DNA of 64,000 nucleotides from Bacteroidota bacterium (GTDB lineage: Bacteria; Bacteroidota; Bacteroidia; B-17B0; Aurantibacillaceae): positions 1 through 64,000 of the forward strand of contig JAFDYB010000042.1 of assembly GCA_018267655.1 (NCBI GenBank), written 5' to 3'. Made by a program: the position numbers and the translations under genes. Shown here in pieces: positions 1 through 8,181 of the stretch; the stretch's first letter is position 1; each line of letters starts with the position of its first letter. A model generated the notes under the pieces. That model ran no database searches. It saw only the letters and a program-made list of their open reading frames with translations, and was not told the origin of the DNA.

Positions 1-2
1 AA

Positions 3-260
3 AGAAAAGAAAGCTTTGCTTTGCACACCCTCGAACTAAAAAAAGGAGAAACCCTGTATTTATACACCGATGGCTACGCCGACCAATTTGGTGGTGAAAA
101 AGGAAAAAAGTTTAAATACAAACAATTTAACGAATTACTTTTGCAAGTAAACCAACTACCAATGAACGAACAAGAACAAAAACTTTCTACCACTTTTAAT
201 AATTGGAAAGGAAACTTAGAACAGGTTGATGATGTATGTGTGATTGGGTTGAGGGTTTAA
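3..260 (+). CDS. SpoIIE/PP2C-type serine phosphatase, C-terminal fragment
   Basis: The gene enters from the left edge: the frame is open from base 3 and only about 85 C-terminal residues are present, so no start is assigned. Visible are the LYTDGYADQFGG segment, whose Asp belongs to the metal site of PP2C-type SpoIIE/RsbU phosphatases, a basic KGKKFKYKQF stretch, and a final VDDVCVIGLRV strand typical of the family's C terminus. Relatives in this phylum are usually long sensor proteins with N-terminal TPR, 7TM or propeller domains; none of that can be seen here. The substrate is unknown, commonly an anti-sigma-factor antagonist. The family call is firm from the C-terminal motifs; any pathway is inference. 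Confidence 0.75.
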   Translation, partial: RKESFALHTLELKKGETLYLYTDGYADQFGGEKGKKFKYKQFNELLLQVNQLPMNEQEQKLSTTFNNWKGNLEQVDDVCVIGLRV

Positions 261-280
261 CTAAAGTTTAGAACAAAGCA

Positions 281-294
281 TTTTACTAGTAAAA
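281..294. repeat. 14-bp perfect palindrome after the phosphatase gene
   Basis: TTTTACTAGTAAAA is a perfect palindrome 20 bases after the phosphatase stop codon. Flanking AGCA and TGCT could lengthen the stem across a 5-base bulge. It could be a weak terminator or a protein-binding site. The rest of the gap up to the tmRNA promoter shows no gene. Confidence 0.3.
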
Positions 295-367
295 ATTAGT
301 GCTATTTGCTTACCGATTTGTGAAATGCTCGTTATTTTAAAGTTTTTATTGATTTGAATTTTTAGCA

Positions 368-400
368 TTGTAAAAAAATCAATTATATGTCTTATCTTTG
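368..400 (+). promoter_or_regulatory. Bacteroidota-type promoter of tmRNA
   Basis: TTG at 368-370 and TATCTTTG at 393-400 are separated by 22 bases. This matches the -33 TTG and -7 TAnnTTTG consensus known for this phylum. Transcription would start near 405-407, about 28 bases before the mature tmRNA 5' end, leaving a short leader for RNase P to remove. Confidence 0.55.
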
Positions 401-433
401 TTTTGTTCTTTGAATTTTAATACTAAAAAAATA

Positions 434-798
434 GGGCCCGACCGGTTTTGACAGCAAGAGCAGTTAGTATGTAAGCAGGTAGTGCGTTGTAGATATGGCA
501 CTTAAAAATCAACCTTCACAATTTTAACTGGCGAAGATTATTCTTACGCTATGGCTGCCTAATCCAAGATTACGCAACCTTTGCAAACCTTGTAGCATTG
601 TTGCTTAGCGACAAGAATTTTGCATCATAAATAAGCAGCTTGTTTTAGTAATGCTATTAGCTAAAACAATATTAATAGCTAAGTTTTAGTTTGGTTTGAT
701 TGCATACCGGCCTAAAATCGAAAATTAAATGTTATCTAAACTTGTAGAAAGCATATCAATTCCTTGTTTGGACGAGAGTTCGAATCTCTCCGGGTCCA
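434..798 (+). ncRNA. ssrA: Transfer-messenger RNA (tmRNA)
   Basis: tmRNA rescues stalled ribosomes by acting first as an alanine tRNA and then as a short mRNA. The 5' GGGCCCG at 434-440 pairs with CGGGTCC at 791-797 to make the tRNA-like acceptor stem, with discriminator A at 798. The T arm GAGAG-TTCGAAT-CTCTC lies just before it. The tag reading frame at 530-562 encodes GEDYSYAMAA then TAA; with the alanine from charged tmRNA the tag is A-GEDYSYAMAA, ending in the hydrophobic MAA expected of a protease degron. The CCA end is not encoded (CT follows the discriminator). Length of about 365 nt is normal for a one-piece tmRNA. Confidence 0.95.
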
Positions 799-801
799 CT
801 T

Positions 802-840
802 AGAGTGAAGAAAAAGAACTTTTTTCTTCACTCTTTTTTT
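802..840 (+). terminator. Rho-independent terminator of tmRNA
   Basis: GAGTGAAGAAAAAG and CTTTTTTCTTCACTC form a long stem with a very short loop, followed immediately by a run of seven T. It begins four bases after the tmRNA 3' end. Confidence 0.85.
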
Positions 841-1128
841 GCTAAAAGTTCAAACTACTGCTTAATTAATATCAAGTACAAAGAACAGCAAATAAGAAAA
901 ATAAAACGCCAACAACAAAACCTTGGATTATAGGCAGTTGATATAACTGTTACCTAAGATCCAAAAGAAAAGAAACAAAATTATTTTATTAAATTTGGAA
1001 AGGTAAAATAAAAATGTTTTAATAAAAAGATATAAAGTTTTTATTGATGTTTTTTTGAAAGAGAATTAAAAAACTATTGCTAAAATGCGTGTAATTTTTC
1101 ATATAATATCCTAAATTTAAACCATAAA
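841..1128. other. Gap between tmRNA terminator and ccmB, with a strong hairpin
   Basis: No open reading frame of credible length or composition is seen. The clearest structure is an extended hairpin at 923-964: TTGGAT/ATCCAA, a 2x2 internal loop, TAGG/CCTA, a three-base bulge, CAGTT/AACTG and a GATAT loop, fifteen base pairs in 42 bases. It has no T tract, so it is not a classical terminator. No clear TAnnTTTG promoter for ccmB was found. Confidence 0.4.
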
Positions 1129-1779
1129 ATGCTGAAACAATTAGTAGTAAAAGAATTTAAACTTGAATTTAGGCAAAAATCAACCATTGCAGCGGTTATT
1201 TTGTACGTTGCCGGCACAGTGTTTATTAGCGCTTTAAGTTTTAAAATTAAGCCCGACAAACCCACTTGGAATGCTCTTTTTTGGATTACTTATTTATTTA
1301 CCGGAGTAACGGTGAGTGGAAAATCTTTTTTAAAGGAAACTGGTGGACAGGCATTATTTAATTATTCATATTACTCACCACACCATTTTATATTCGGAAA
1401 AATAATATATAACATGATTTTTTTAAGTGCATTAAATTTTATTTTATGGCTTTTATTTTTATTTTTTCTTGGCGATGCTGTGGATAATAAATTATTCTTT
1501 TTTATTGTCTTGGAGCTTTCAACAATAGGCTTGTCTGCCTCTTTAACATTAATGAGCGCAATTGCAGCTAAGGCTAATAGTGGCTTTGGTTTAATAAGTA
1601 TATTAAGTTTTCCTGTGGTAACGCCATTGCTGCTAGCGTCAATAAAAGCCGGTAAACAGGCTGTTGATGGAATTGAGTGGGCAGGAGTAAATTTTAATAA
1701 TTTAATTGTGTTATTGGCTCTTTCAATAATTTCTATTTTGCTCGCATTAATATTATTTCCGTTTATTTGGAAAGAGTAA
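1129..1779 (+). CDS. ccmB: Heme exporter protein CcmB (cytochrome c maturation)
   Basis: This 216-residue protein is predicted to be the inner-membrane permease of the CcmAB ABC transporter, which works in cytochrome c maturation. Its length and six hydrophobic segments match CcmB. Family features are the N-terminal LVVKEFKLEFRQKSTIAA, the amphipathic stretch before the first membrane segment, and SGKSFLKETGGQALF after the second. The start ATG at 1129 is preceded by AT-rich sequence without a Shine-Dalgarno, which is normal here. No ccmA or ccmC is adjacent, so the partner genes must lie elsewhere. It converges on argS with only three bases between the stop codons. Confidence 0.85.
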   Translation: MLKQLVVKEFKLEFRQKSTIAAVILYVAGTVFISALSFKIKPDKPTWNALFWITYLFTGVTVSGKSFLKETGGQALFNYSYYSPHHFIFGKIIYNMIFLSALNFILWLLFLFFLGDAVDNKLFFFIVLELSTIGLSASLTLMSAIAAKANSGFGLISILSFPVVTPLLLASIKAGKQAVDGIEWAGVNFNNLIVLLALSIISILLALILFPFIWKE

Positions 1780-1782
1780 AGT

Positions 1783-3573
1783 TTACATTTTTTCAGGCAC
1801 TTCAATACCAAGCAGTGCCATAGCATTTTTAATAACGCTTCCGCATAAGTTTGATAAATCAAGTCGAAGTAATTTTATTGAAGTGTTTTCTTCTTTTAAA
1901 ATGTTTACTTCGTGATAAAATCTATTGTAGAGTTTTGCCAAGTCGTAACAATAATTAGCAATTATAGCAGGATTATATTCCTTTGCCGCTTCTGTTAATG
2001 CGTTTTCAAATGTATAAATATGCTTAATTAAATTTTTTTCACAGCTGTGTAATTGGTAAGTTTCTGCATTTAGAACAATATTGTTATTAATATAGTTAGC
2101 TTTTTTAAGTATGGAGCAAATTCTGGCATGCGTGTATTGAATAAAAGGTCCTGTATGACCATTAAAATCGATACTTTCTTTTGGATTAAAAAGCATTTTC
2201 TTTTTAGGATCAACTTTTAAAATAAAATATTTTAAAGCGCCTAAGCCTATTGTTTTATACAACTGCTGCGCTTCATCAGAATTAAAATCACTTATTTTTC
2301 CAAGCTCTTGCGTGGTTTGCTTAGCAGTTATAATCATTTCGGCTATTAGGTCATCGGCGTCAACTACAGTTCCTTCACGACTTTTCATTTTTCCTTCGGG
2401 CAATTCAACCATGCCGTAACTTAAATGATAGCACTCATTGGCTTGTTCGTAGCCAAGTTTTTGTAATATTTTAAATAACACCTTAAAGTGATAATCCTGT
2501 TCATTTCCTACAGTGTAAATTAATTGGCTTAAATTAGGAAATTCCTTAAATCGTTCAATGGCTGTACCTAAATCTTGGGTGATGTAAACACTGGTTCCAT
2601 CTGAACGCAATACAATTTTCTCATCTAATCCATCATTTGTTAAGTTAATGGCAACACTACCGTTTTCTTTTTTATAAAAAATGTTTTTTGATAAGCCGTA
2701 ATTAACAACTTCTTTGCCTAAAAGATAGGTATTACTTTCATAATAAATTTTATCAAAATTAACGCCCAACATTTTGTAAGTTTCTTTAAAACCCTCATAA
2801 ACCCAGGCATTCATCGTTTTCCATAAAGCAATAACATCTTCGTTTCCGGTTTCCCATTCTTGCAACATTTGTTGAGCTTCTTTTATGGCAGGGGCGTTTT
2901 TTTCAGCCTCTTCTTTACTGTTACCTTCGCTAATTAATTGCGTAATTTGAGATTTATACAATTTATCAAACTCAACGTAATATTTACCAACAAACGAGTC
3001 GCCTTTTAGGCCTGTACTTTGTGGCGTTTGGCCATTAGCAAATTTTTTCCAGGCTAACATGCTTTTACAAATATGTATGCCTCGGTCGTTAACTAAATTT
3101 ACTTTAATAACATGGTGGCCATTGGCCTCAAGAATTTTAGCTACAGAAAAACCTAGTAAATTATTACGAATATGCCCTAAATGCAGGGGTTTATTGGTGT
3201 TAGGCGAAGAGTATTCGAGCATTATTGTTTTACCGCTTGAGTTATGCTTGGCAATACCAAACTGTTTGTAAGATTTTATTTCAGAGAAGTAATTTAACCA
3301 ATACGCATTGCTTAATGAAATATTTAAAAAACCTTTAACTACATTAAAAGAACTTATAAACTCATTATGGATTTGAATATGGCTCCCAATTTGATCACCT
3401 AATCGTTCAGGGCTTAGCTTAGTTTTTTTTGTTAAATTAAATGTTACAAAAGTATAATCTCCTTCAAATTCGGGTCGTGTAGTTTGAATTTGAACTTTTT
3501 CATCAGAAATTTGATACAAAGTATTAATGGCATTTGAAATTATATTTTCAAGAAACAAAACAGCAGAAATCAT
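1783..3573 (-). CDS. argS: Arginyl-tRNA synthetase
   Basis: This class I aminoacyl-tRNA synthetase charges tRNA-Arg in the cytoplasm. The 596-residue length is typical. It has the N-terminal Arg-tRNA-synthetase domain (about 1-90), the HIGH motif as HLGH at 131-134 within SSPNTNKPLHLGHIRNN, the KMSKS equivalent KMKSREG at about 395-401, and the C-terminal DALR anticodon-binding domain ending in LLGIEVPEKM. Start ATG at 3573 gives the normal N terminus. It is convergent with ccmB and divergent from the polysaccharide operon, so probably monocistronic. Two tRNA-Arg genes lie elsewhere in the window but are not linked to it. Confidence 0.97.
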   Translation of the reverse strand: MISAVLFLENIISNAINTLYQISDEKVQIQTTRPEFEGDYTFVTFNLTKKTKLSPERLGDQIGSHIQIHNEFISSFNVVKGFLNISLSNAYWLNYFSEIKSYKQFGIAKHNSSGKTIMLEYSSPNTNKPLHLGHIRNNLLGFSVAKILEANGHHVIKVNLVNDRGIHICKSMLAWKKFANGQTPQSTGLKGDSFVGKYYVEFDKLYKSQITQLISEGNSKEEAEKNAPAIKEAQQMLQEWETGNEDVIALWKTMNAWVYEGFKETYKMLGVNFDKIYYESNTYLLGKEVVNYGLSKNIFYKKENGSVAINLTNDGLDEKIVLRSDGTSVYITQDLGTAIERFKEFPNLSQLIYTVGNEQDYHFKVLFKILQKLGYEQANECYHLSYGMVELPEGKMKSREGTVVDADDLIAEMIITAKQTTQELGKISDFNSDEAQQLYKTIGLGALKYFILKVDPKKKMLFNPKESIDFNGHTGPFIQYTHARICSILKKANYINNNIVLNAETYQLHSCEKNLIKHIYTFENALTEAAKEYNPAIIANYCYDLAKLYNRFYHEVNILKEENTSIKLLRLDLSNLCGSVIKNAMALLGIEVPEKM

Positions 3574-3674
3574 GCTATAAATTTAGTAAATAATAACATT
3601 GCATGGTTAAAATGAAATTAAATAGAGAAATACGAGGCAATAAAAATTCGTATATTTAAGACTTGTAATTTTTA

Positions 3675-4502
3675 ATGAGAACAATAATAAAAAGTACCGA
3701 TAAAGCAAGCTTAGACCTGTTAGAATTAAAGCGCTACGCAGGGTTATTAAAGTATTTGTCGATGCGAGATGTTATTGTGCGCTACAAACAAACCTGGATT
3801 GGGCTTGGCTGGAGCATTTTTAGACCACTTATAAATATAGCAATATTTGGATCGCTTTCGCTTTTATTAAACAAAGGGCAATCGGTCCGCGAAAATTATA
3901 TTACCGTTTCGGCAGCAATAATTTTTTGGCAATTAATCTCAACTTCAATAACAGATGTAAGCAACTCACTAAGCACAAACGCTAATATACTTTCAAAAGT
4001 ATATTTTCCTAAGTTAATATTTCCGGTAACAAGCCTTTTAGTTTGTATAATTGACTTTTTAATTTCTTTTGTGCTGTACCTTATTTGCTATTTATTTTTA
4101 AAAGACCTTCCGCCTTGGCAAATTTGTTTTTTGCCAATTGTTTTAATAATAGGATTACTGTTTTCGTTTTCAATTGGTGTTTGGTTTGCGGCTGCATCGG
4201 TAAAATTTCGTGATGTAAAATTTATATTGCCTTTTTTATTACAAATAATATTTTACGCATCACCAATTTTTATTTCGAGTAATTACATAATGAGTTTACA
4301 TATCCCCAATTTTTTAAAAAAAATATACTTAATTAATCCCTTTGTTGGTTTAATGAACGCCTATAAATATTGTTTTTTTGGAGAATTTGAGTTTTTTAGC
4401 ATAAAATTACTTGTAGTAAACATTATTACACTAGCATTATTGCTAGTAGTGTCAATCAGGTATTTTTTAAAATTCGAAAAATCTTTTGCAGATTATATAT
4501 AA
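3675..4502 (+). CDS. wzm: Polysaccharide ABC exporter, permease subunit (Wzm/TagG type)
   Basis: This 275-residue integral membrane protein belongs to the ABC-2 family of polysaccharide/polyol-phosphate exporters. The N-terminal cytoplasmic RDVIVRYKQTWIGLGWSIFRPL is the family signature and is followed by six hydrophobic segments. It should carry a lipid-linked O-polysaccharide across the inner membrane with the ATPase encoded next. Its stop is immediately followed by the ATG of that gene, so the two are surely co-transcribed and probably translationally coupled. It is the first gene of a plus-strand operon reaching 12196. The permease call is firm; the symbol assumes an LPS rather than capsule or teichoic-acid-like substrate. 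Confidence 0.88.
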   Translation: MRTIIKSTDKASLDLLELKRYAGLLKYLSMRDVIVRYKQTWIGLGWSIFRPLINIAIFGSLSLLLNKGQSVRENYITVSAAIIFWQLISTSITDVSNSLSTNANILSKVYFPKLIFPVTSLLVCIIDFLISFVLYLICYLFLKDLPPWQICFLPIVLIIGLLFSFSIGVWFAAASVKFRDVKFILPFLLQIIFYASPIFISSNYIMSLHIPNFLKKIYLINPFVGLMNAYKYCFFGEFEFFSIKLLVVNIITLALLLVVSIRYFLKFEKSFADYI

Positions 4503-5732
4503 ATGAGCGATTTTGCAATAAAAGTAGAAGGATTGAGTAAAAAATATAAATTAACTCATGCAAATAGAGAAAAATCTTTAGTGGGGTCATCTATATCGTC
4601 AATAAAAAATATTTTTACTCGCAACACAAATACAAAAGAAGACTTTTGGGCATTAAAAGATATAAATTTTGAAATAAAAAAAGGCGATCGTGTTGGAATA
4701 GTGGGCAGAAACGGTGCCGGAAAATCAACTTTATTAAAAATATTGAGCCGCATAGTTGCGCCAACTACTGGAAAAATTGAGTACGAAGGAAGAATGGCAA
4801 GTTTGCTCGAAGTGGGAACCGGTTTTCATGGCGATTTATCGGGGAGAGAGAATATCTATTTAAATGGCTCAATTTTAGGAATGAGTAAATCTGAAATTGA
4901 TAAAAAATTTGACGAAATAGTTGCATTTAGCGAAGTAGAACGTTTTTTAGATACGCCTGTAAAACGATATAGCAGTGGTATGTATGTTCGCCTAGCTTTT
5001 GCGGTTGCCGCACACCTCGAACCAGATATTTTAATAGTTGACGAAGTGCTTGCCGTTGGCGACGCAGCTTTTCAAAAGAAAAGCATGGGTAAGATGGAGG
5101 AAGTAAATCAAAAAGATGGCAGAACGATTTTATTTGTTAGCCACAGCATGCAGTCGGTACAAAAACTTTGTAATGTTGGAATCTATTTAAAAAATGGAGA
5201 ACTCATAAAAAATGGAAATATTGATACTATTGTTTCTGAGTACGTAAACAACGGAGAGAACACGAATGGCAAATATATTCTTACACCACCAGAAACGATC
5301 GAATTTGGTTATGTAACTCAACTAACAATAGAAAATATTGATGAAAATATTTTAAACGAAATTCCTGTTGGTAGTGGGTGGAAAGTGCGAATAAAATTTA
5401 AAATAATTAAAAATACGCCTCATTTTATTGCCGGCTTGGGAATAGTAACTTCGTTAGATATGCCTCTTAGAACTGTTTGGAGTGAGCCAAATGATACAGG
5501 CGTAGGTGAATACGAAATTGTATTTGACTTAAGTGATATTTTATTTACAACCGGTGATTACAAAATTATTGTTGGTTTATCGAGCAATCAAAGAACATTT
5601 CAATACATTAACAACGTATTTAGAATTAAAATTTCAGATGCAGGCGAAATTGCACACAATAAAAAAGTTGTAAATACAGAAAGTGGTTTAATATTAAACC
5701 CTGCAAAAACTATAATTAAAAATATCTCATAA
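4503..5732 (+). CDS. wzt: Polysaccharide ABC exporter, ATPase with C-terminal Wzt-like domain
   Basis: The 409-residue protein has an N-terminal ABC ATPase (about 1-250) with Walker A GRNGAGKST at 68-76, signature YSSGM at 156-160, Walker B ILIVDE at about 176-181 and the switch histidine in LFVSHS. From about residue 255 there is an extra 150-residue beta-rich domain resembling the Wzt C-terminal domain, which in characterised O-antigen exporters binds the non-reducing end of the finished polysaccharide. That places it with systems that synthesise the whole chain in the cytoplasm and then export it. It starts directly after the permease stop, and a methyltransferase gene follows two bases after its own stop. 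Confidence 0.88.
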   Translation: MSDFAIKVEGLSKKYKLTHANREKSLVGSSISSIKNIFTRNTNTKEDFWALKDINFEIKKGDRVGIVGRNGAGKSTLLKILSRIVAPTTGKIEYEGRMASLLEVGTGFHGDLSGRENIYLNGSILGMSKSEIDKKFDEIVAFSEVERFLDTPVKRYSSGMYVRLAFAVAAHLEPDILIVDEVLAVGDAAFQKKSMGKMEEVNQKDGRTILFVSHSMQSVQKLCNVGIYLKNGELIKNGNIDTIVSEYVNNGENTNGKYILTPPETIEFGYVTQLTIENIDENILNEIPVGSGWKVRIKFKIIKNTPHFIAGLGIVTSLDMPLRTVWSEPNDTGVGEYEIVFDLSDILFTTGDYKIIVGLSSNQRTFQYINNVFRIKISDAGEIAHNKKVVNTESGLILNPAKTIIKNIS

Positions 5733-5734
5733 TT

Positions 5735-6376
5735 ATGAAAATTCATTTAGGCTGTGGCCAAAAATATCTTGAAGGTTATACAAATATCGATTATCCGCCA
5801 GATGAACATACAGTTCAAAATACAAGCGTTGCAGATGAATACCACAATTTGTATGAGCTAACCTATAAATCAAATTATATTGATGAAATAAGATTACACC
5901 ATGTTTTTGAGCATTTTGAAAGATCTTGCGCCTGTGCTTTTATGGCATCATGGAATTCTTGGCTTAAAATAAATGGTAAATTACGAATAGAGGTTCCTGA
6001 TTTTGAAACGACATTTAAAAATAACTTTTCTCTTTTTGGAAATAAAAACGAAGGAGTAGGATTAAGACACATTTTTGGGTCTCAAGAAGCAAAATGGGCT
6101 GTACATTACGAAGGCTATTCAGAAAAAAGATTAAAAAAAATATATGAATCTTTTGGGTTTAAACTCAATTCTGTGAATAAAACTAAATATAAAGACACCT
6201 ATAATATTGAAGTTGAAGGCGAAAAAATTGAAACACTTTCACTTCAAAGCGCAAAAGATAGAGCTGCCAATTATCTTAAAGATTACTTAGTAGATGATAG
6301 TGAGTCTGAAATTAAAATGCACGGGGTATGGATTTCAAATTTTGAACAACAATTAAGTAAATCATTTGCAAGATAG
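5735..6376 (+). CDS. SAM-dependent methyltransferase-like protein of the polysaccharide operon
   Basis: The 213-residue product opens with MKIHLGCGQKYLEGYTNID, motif I of class I SAM methyltransferases, followed by an acidic strand end and LHHVFEHF, the pattern of predicted methyltransferases common in polysaccharide clusters. The IEVPDFETTF and HYEGYSEKRLKKIYESFGF segments match the later strands of the same fold. It starts two bases after wzt and overlaps the next glycosyltransferase by 11 bases, so it is inside the operon. Inference: it may methylate a sugar, perhaps the terminal residue read by the Wzt C-terminal domain. The substrate is not identifiable from sequence. Confidence 0.75.
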   Translation: MKIHLGCGQKYLEGYTNIDYPPDEHTVQNTSVADEYHNLYELTYKSNYIDEIRLHHVFEHFERSCACAFMASWNSWLKINGKLRIEVPDFETTFKNNFSLFGNKNEGVGLRHIFGSQEAKWAVHYEGYSEKRLKKIYESFGFKLNSVNKTKYKDTYNIEVEGEKIETLSLQSAKDRAANYLKDYLVDDSESEIKMHGVWISNFEQQLSKSFAR

Positions 6377-7181
6377 CTTTAAAATATCTGTAATAATACC
6401 GAATTTCAATAGATCTGAAAAGTTGGTTCGGGCAATTAATAGTGTTTTGCATCAAACTTTTTCTGTATTAGAAATTTTAGTTTGCGACGATGGTTCCACA
6501 GATGATTCAAAATCAAAAGTTTTACGTTTAAATAATTCAAAAGTGATATGGATTGATTGCGGAAAAAACGGAAGACCTGCGATTCCAAGAAACATTGGAA
6601 TTAAAAAAAGTAAAGGAAATTGGATTGCTTTTTTAGACAATGACGATGAGTGGCTACCTGAAAAAATAAACGAACAAGTAAGCGACTTAATTAAATACAA
6701 TAAAGTTGCAAGTTGTACAAATGCACTAAAAGTGTTTGATGGTGAGATTACTTCGGAATATGATGAAGATAAAAATTCAACCGTTTTCCGTTTTCAAGAA
6801 TTAATTCTCCAAAATAGAATTATTTGTAGCAGTGTATTAATACAAAAAAATATTATTGAAAGTGTAAATTATTTTTCAGAAGCATCTGAAATGAAAGCTT
6901 TAGAAGACTATGGATTATGGTTGAAAATATCTTGTAATTATGATTTTATATATAATAGCAAGTGTTTGGTGAAATATGAAGACGACTCAAGAACGAGCAT
7001 TCGAAAAGATTCATTAACTACCGAACAACAACTTAAAATAGTATATTTTGATTTTAAAAAATGGTACTCATCAAATAAAACTAAATGTACCTCTAATCAA
7101 TATAGTGAGTTAAGAAATCGTTTTTTTATTCGATTTCAAAATCGCTTTTTAAAATTTACAAATAATTTATTTAATGTTTGA
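6366..7181 (+). CDS. Family 2 glycosyltransferase
   Basis: This 271-residue GT-A enzyme has the family 2 N-terminal fold: ISVIIPNFNRSEKLVRAINSVLHQT, then the nucleotide-sugar-binding LVCDDGSTDDS, then the DxD-like FLDNDDEW, with LEDYGLWLKISC as the usual acceptor-side acidic motif. No credible ATG lies before the conserved core, so the start is taken as TTG at 6366, eleven bases inside the methyltransferase gene. The last eight bases overlap the next gene. The protein is soluble and probably works at the inner face of the inner membrane. Donor and acceptor cannot be predicted. Confidence 0.85.
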   Translation: MQDSFKISVIIPNFNRSEKLVRAINSVLHQTFSVLEILVCDDGSTDDSKSKVLRLNNSKVIWIDCGKNGRPAIPRNIGIKKSKGNWIAFLDNDDEWLPEKINEQVSDLIKYNKVASCTNALKVFDGEITSEYDEDKNSTVFRFQELILQNRIICSSVLIQKNIIESVNYFSEASEMKALEDYGLWLKISCNYDFIYNSKCLVKYEDDSRTSIRKDSLTTEQQLKIVYFDFKKWYSSNKTKCTSNQYSELRNRFFIRFQNRFLKFTNNLFNV

Positions 7182-8181
7182 TAATCATTTAATATCTGTA
7201 ATTCTCCCTGTTTACAATGGCGAAAAATATTTAAAAGAAGCCATCGATTCTATTTTATTTCAAACCCACAAAAATTTAGAACTTATAATTATTAACGATG
7301 GCTCAACAGATAGTACAAAAGAAATTATAGACCAATATTCGGATAAAAGAATTATTAGCATACATCAGAAAAATTCAGGACTAGCAGAAAGTTTAAACAA
7401 CGGATTAAAAATTGCTAAGGGCGAATACATTGCTCGCCAAGATGCAGATGATATATCTCTTCCAAGAAGACTGGAAAAGCAAATCCAATATTTAATTAAT
7501 CACCCAAAAGTTGTTTTATTAGGCACTAGAGCAAAAATTTTCACAAATACAAATGATAATTATGGAATCCATAACCATGCTACTAATCCTGCTCAACTTC
7601 ATTTTGATTTATTTTTTAATAACCCTTTTGTTCATAGCAGTGTAATGTTTCGAAAATTAGCAATAGATAAAGTTGGAATGTATAATGGAGATAGAAGTTT
7701 AATTGAAGATTATGAGTTGTGGTCGAGATTTGTGCAAATTGGGCAGGTTTCTAATCTGCCAGATATTTTAGTATTATATAGACATCATGATGCTGGTATT
7801 TCGAAAGAAAGCTCTAATTATTATAAAGAAAAACCTGTTATAAATCAGAATAAAATAAATTTTAACCGTTTTTTAAACCTTACAAATGATGAAATAGAAT
7901 ACTTTATATCTTCGGTTAATGGCGACTTTAATGGAATAAGCGATAAAAAACTAAATATAGAAAAATTAAACTTAGTAATAATTAAAATATCGAAAAAATT
8001 AAATACGATTTATCCTGAATATACAGATGAAATAGAAAAAAGAAAAAAGGAGTATTTGAAAATAATAAAATGGAGAGCGAACAAATTTCAACGATTGAAT
8101 ACAAAAAATCCATTAAAGTTATTTTTCCTAAAAGTATCCAGTAAATTACAACAGCTAATTTCAGAACCTATAAATGATTAA
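7174..8181 (+). CDS. Family 2 glycosyltransferase
   Basis: The 335-residue protein has a GT2 core over about 1-215: ISVILPVYNGEKYLKEAIDSILFQT, IIINDGSTDST, the DxD equivalent ARQDADD, and LIEDYELWSRFVQIG. The C-terminal 100 residues are lysine-rich and unassigned. ATG at 7174 overlaps the previous stop by eight bases and its own end overlaps the next gene by eight bases, so translation is likely coupled through the operon. It is close in plan to the GT2 half of the fusion at 10223 but not a duplicate. It is likely to add one sugar to the exported polysaccharide. Confidence 0.87.
   Translation: MFDNHLISVILPVYNGEKYLKEAIDSILFQTHKNLELIIINDGSTDSTKEIIDQYSDKRIISIHQKNSGLAESLNNGLKIAKGEYIARQDADDISLPRRLEKQIQYLINHPKVVLLGTRAKIFTNTNDNYGIHNHATNPAQLHFDLFFNNPFVHSSVMFRKLAIDKVGMYNGDRSLIEDYELWSRFVQIGQVSNLPDILVLYRHHDAGISKESSNYYKEKPVINQNKINFNRFLNLTNDEIEYFISSVNGDFNGISDKKLNIEKLNLVIIKISKKLNTIYPEYTDEIEKRKKEYLKIIKWRANKFQRLNTKNPLKLFFLKVSSKLQQLISEPIND

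Noticed and set aside
1371-1862. 163-codon minus-strand frame across ccmB
   Set aside because: It is antisense to the clear CcmB coding region, has no family features, and also runs into the end of argS.
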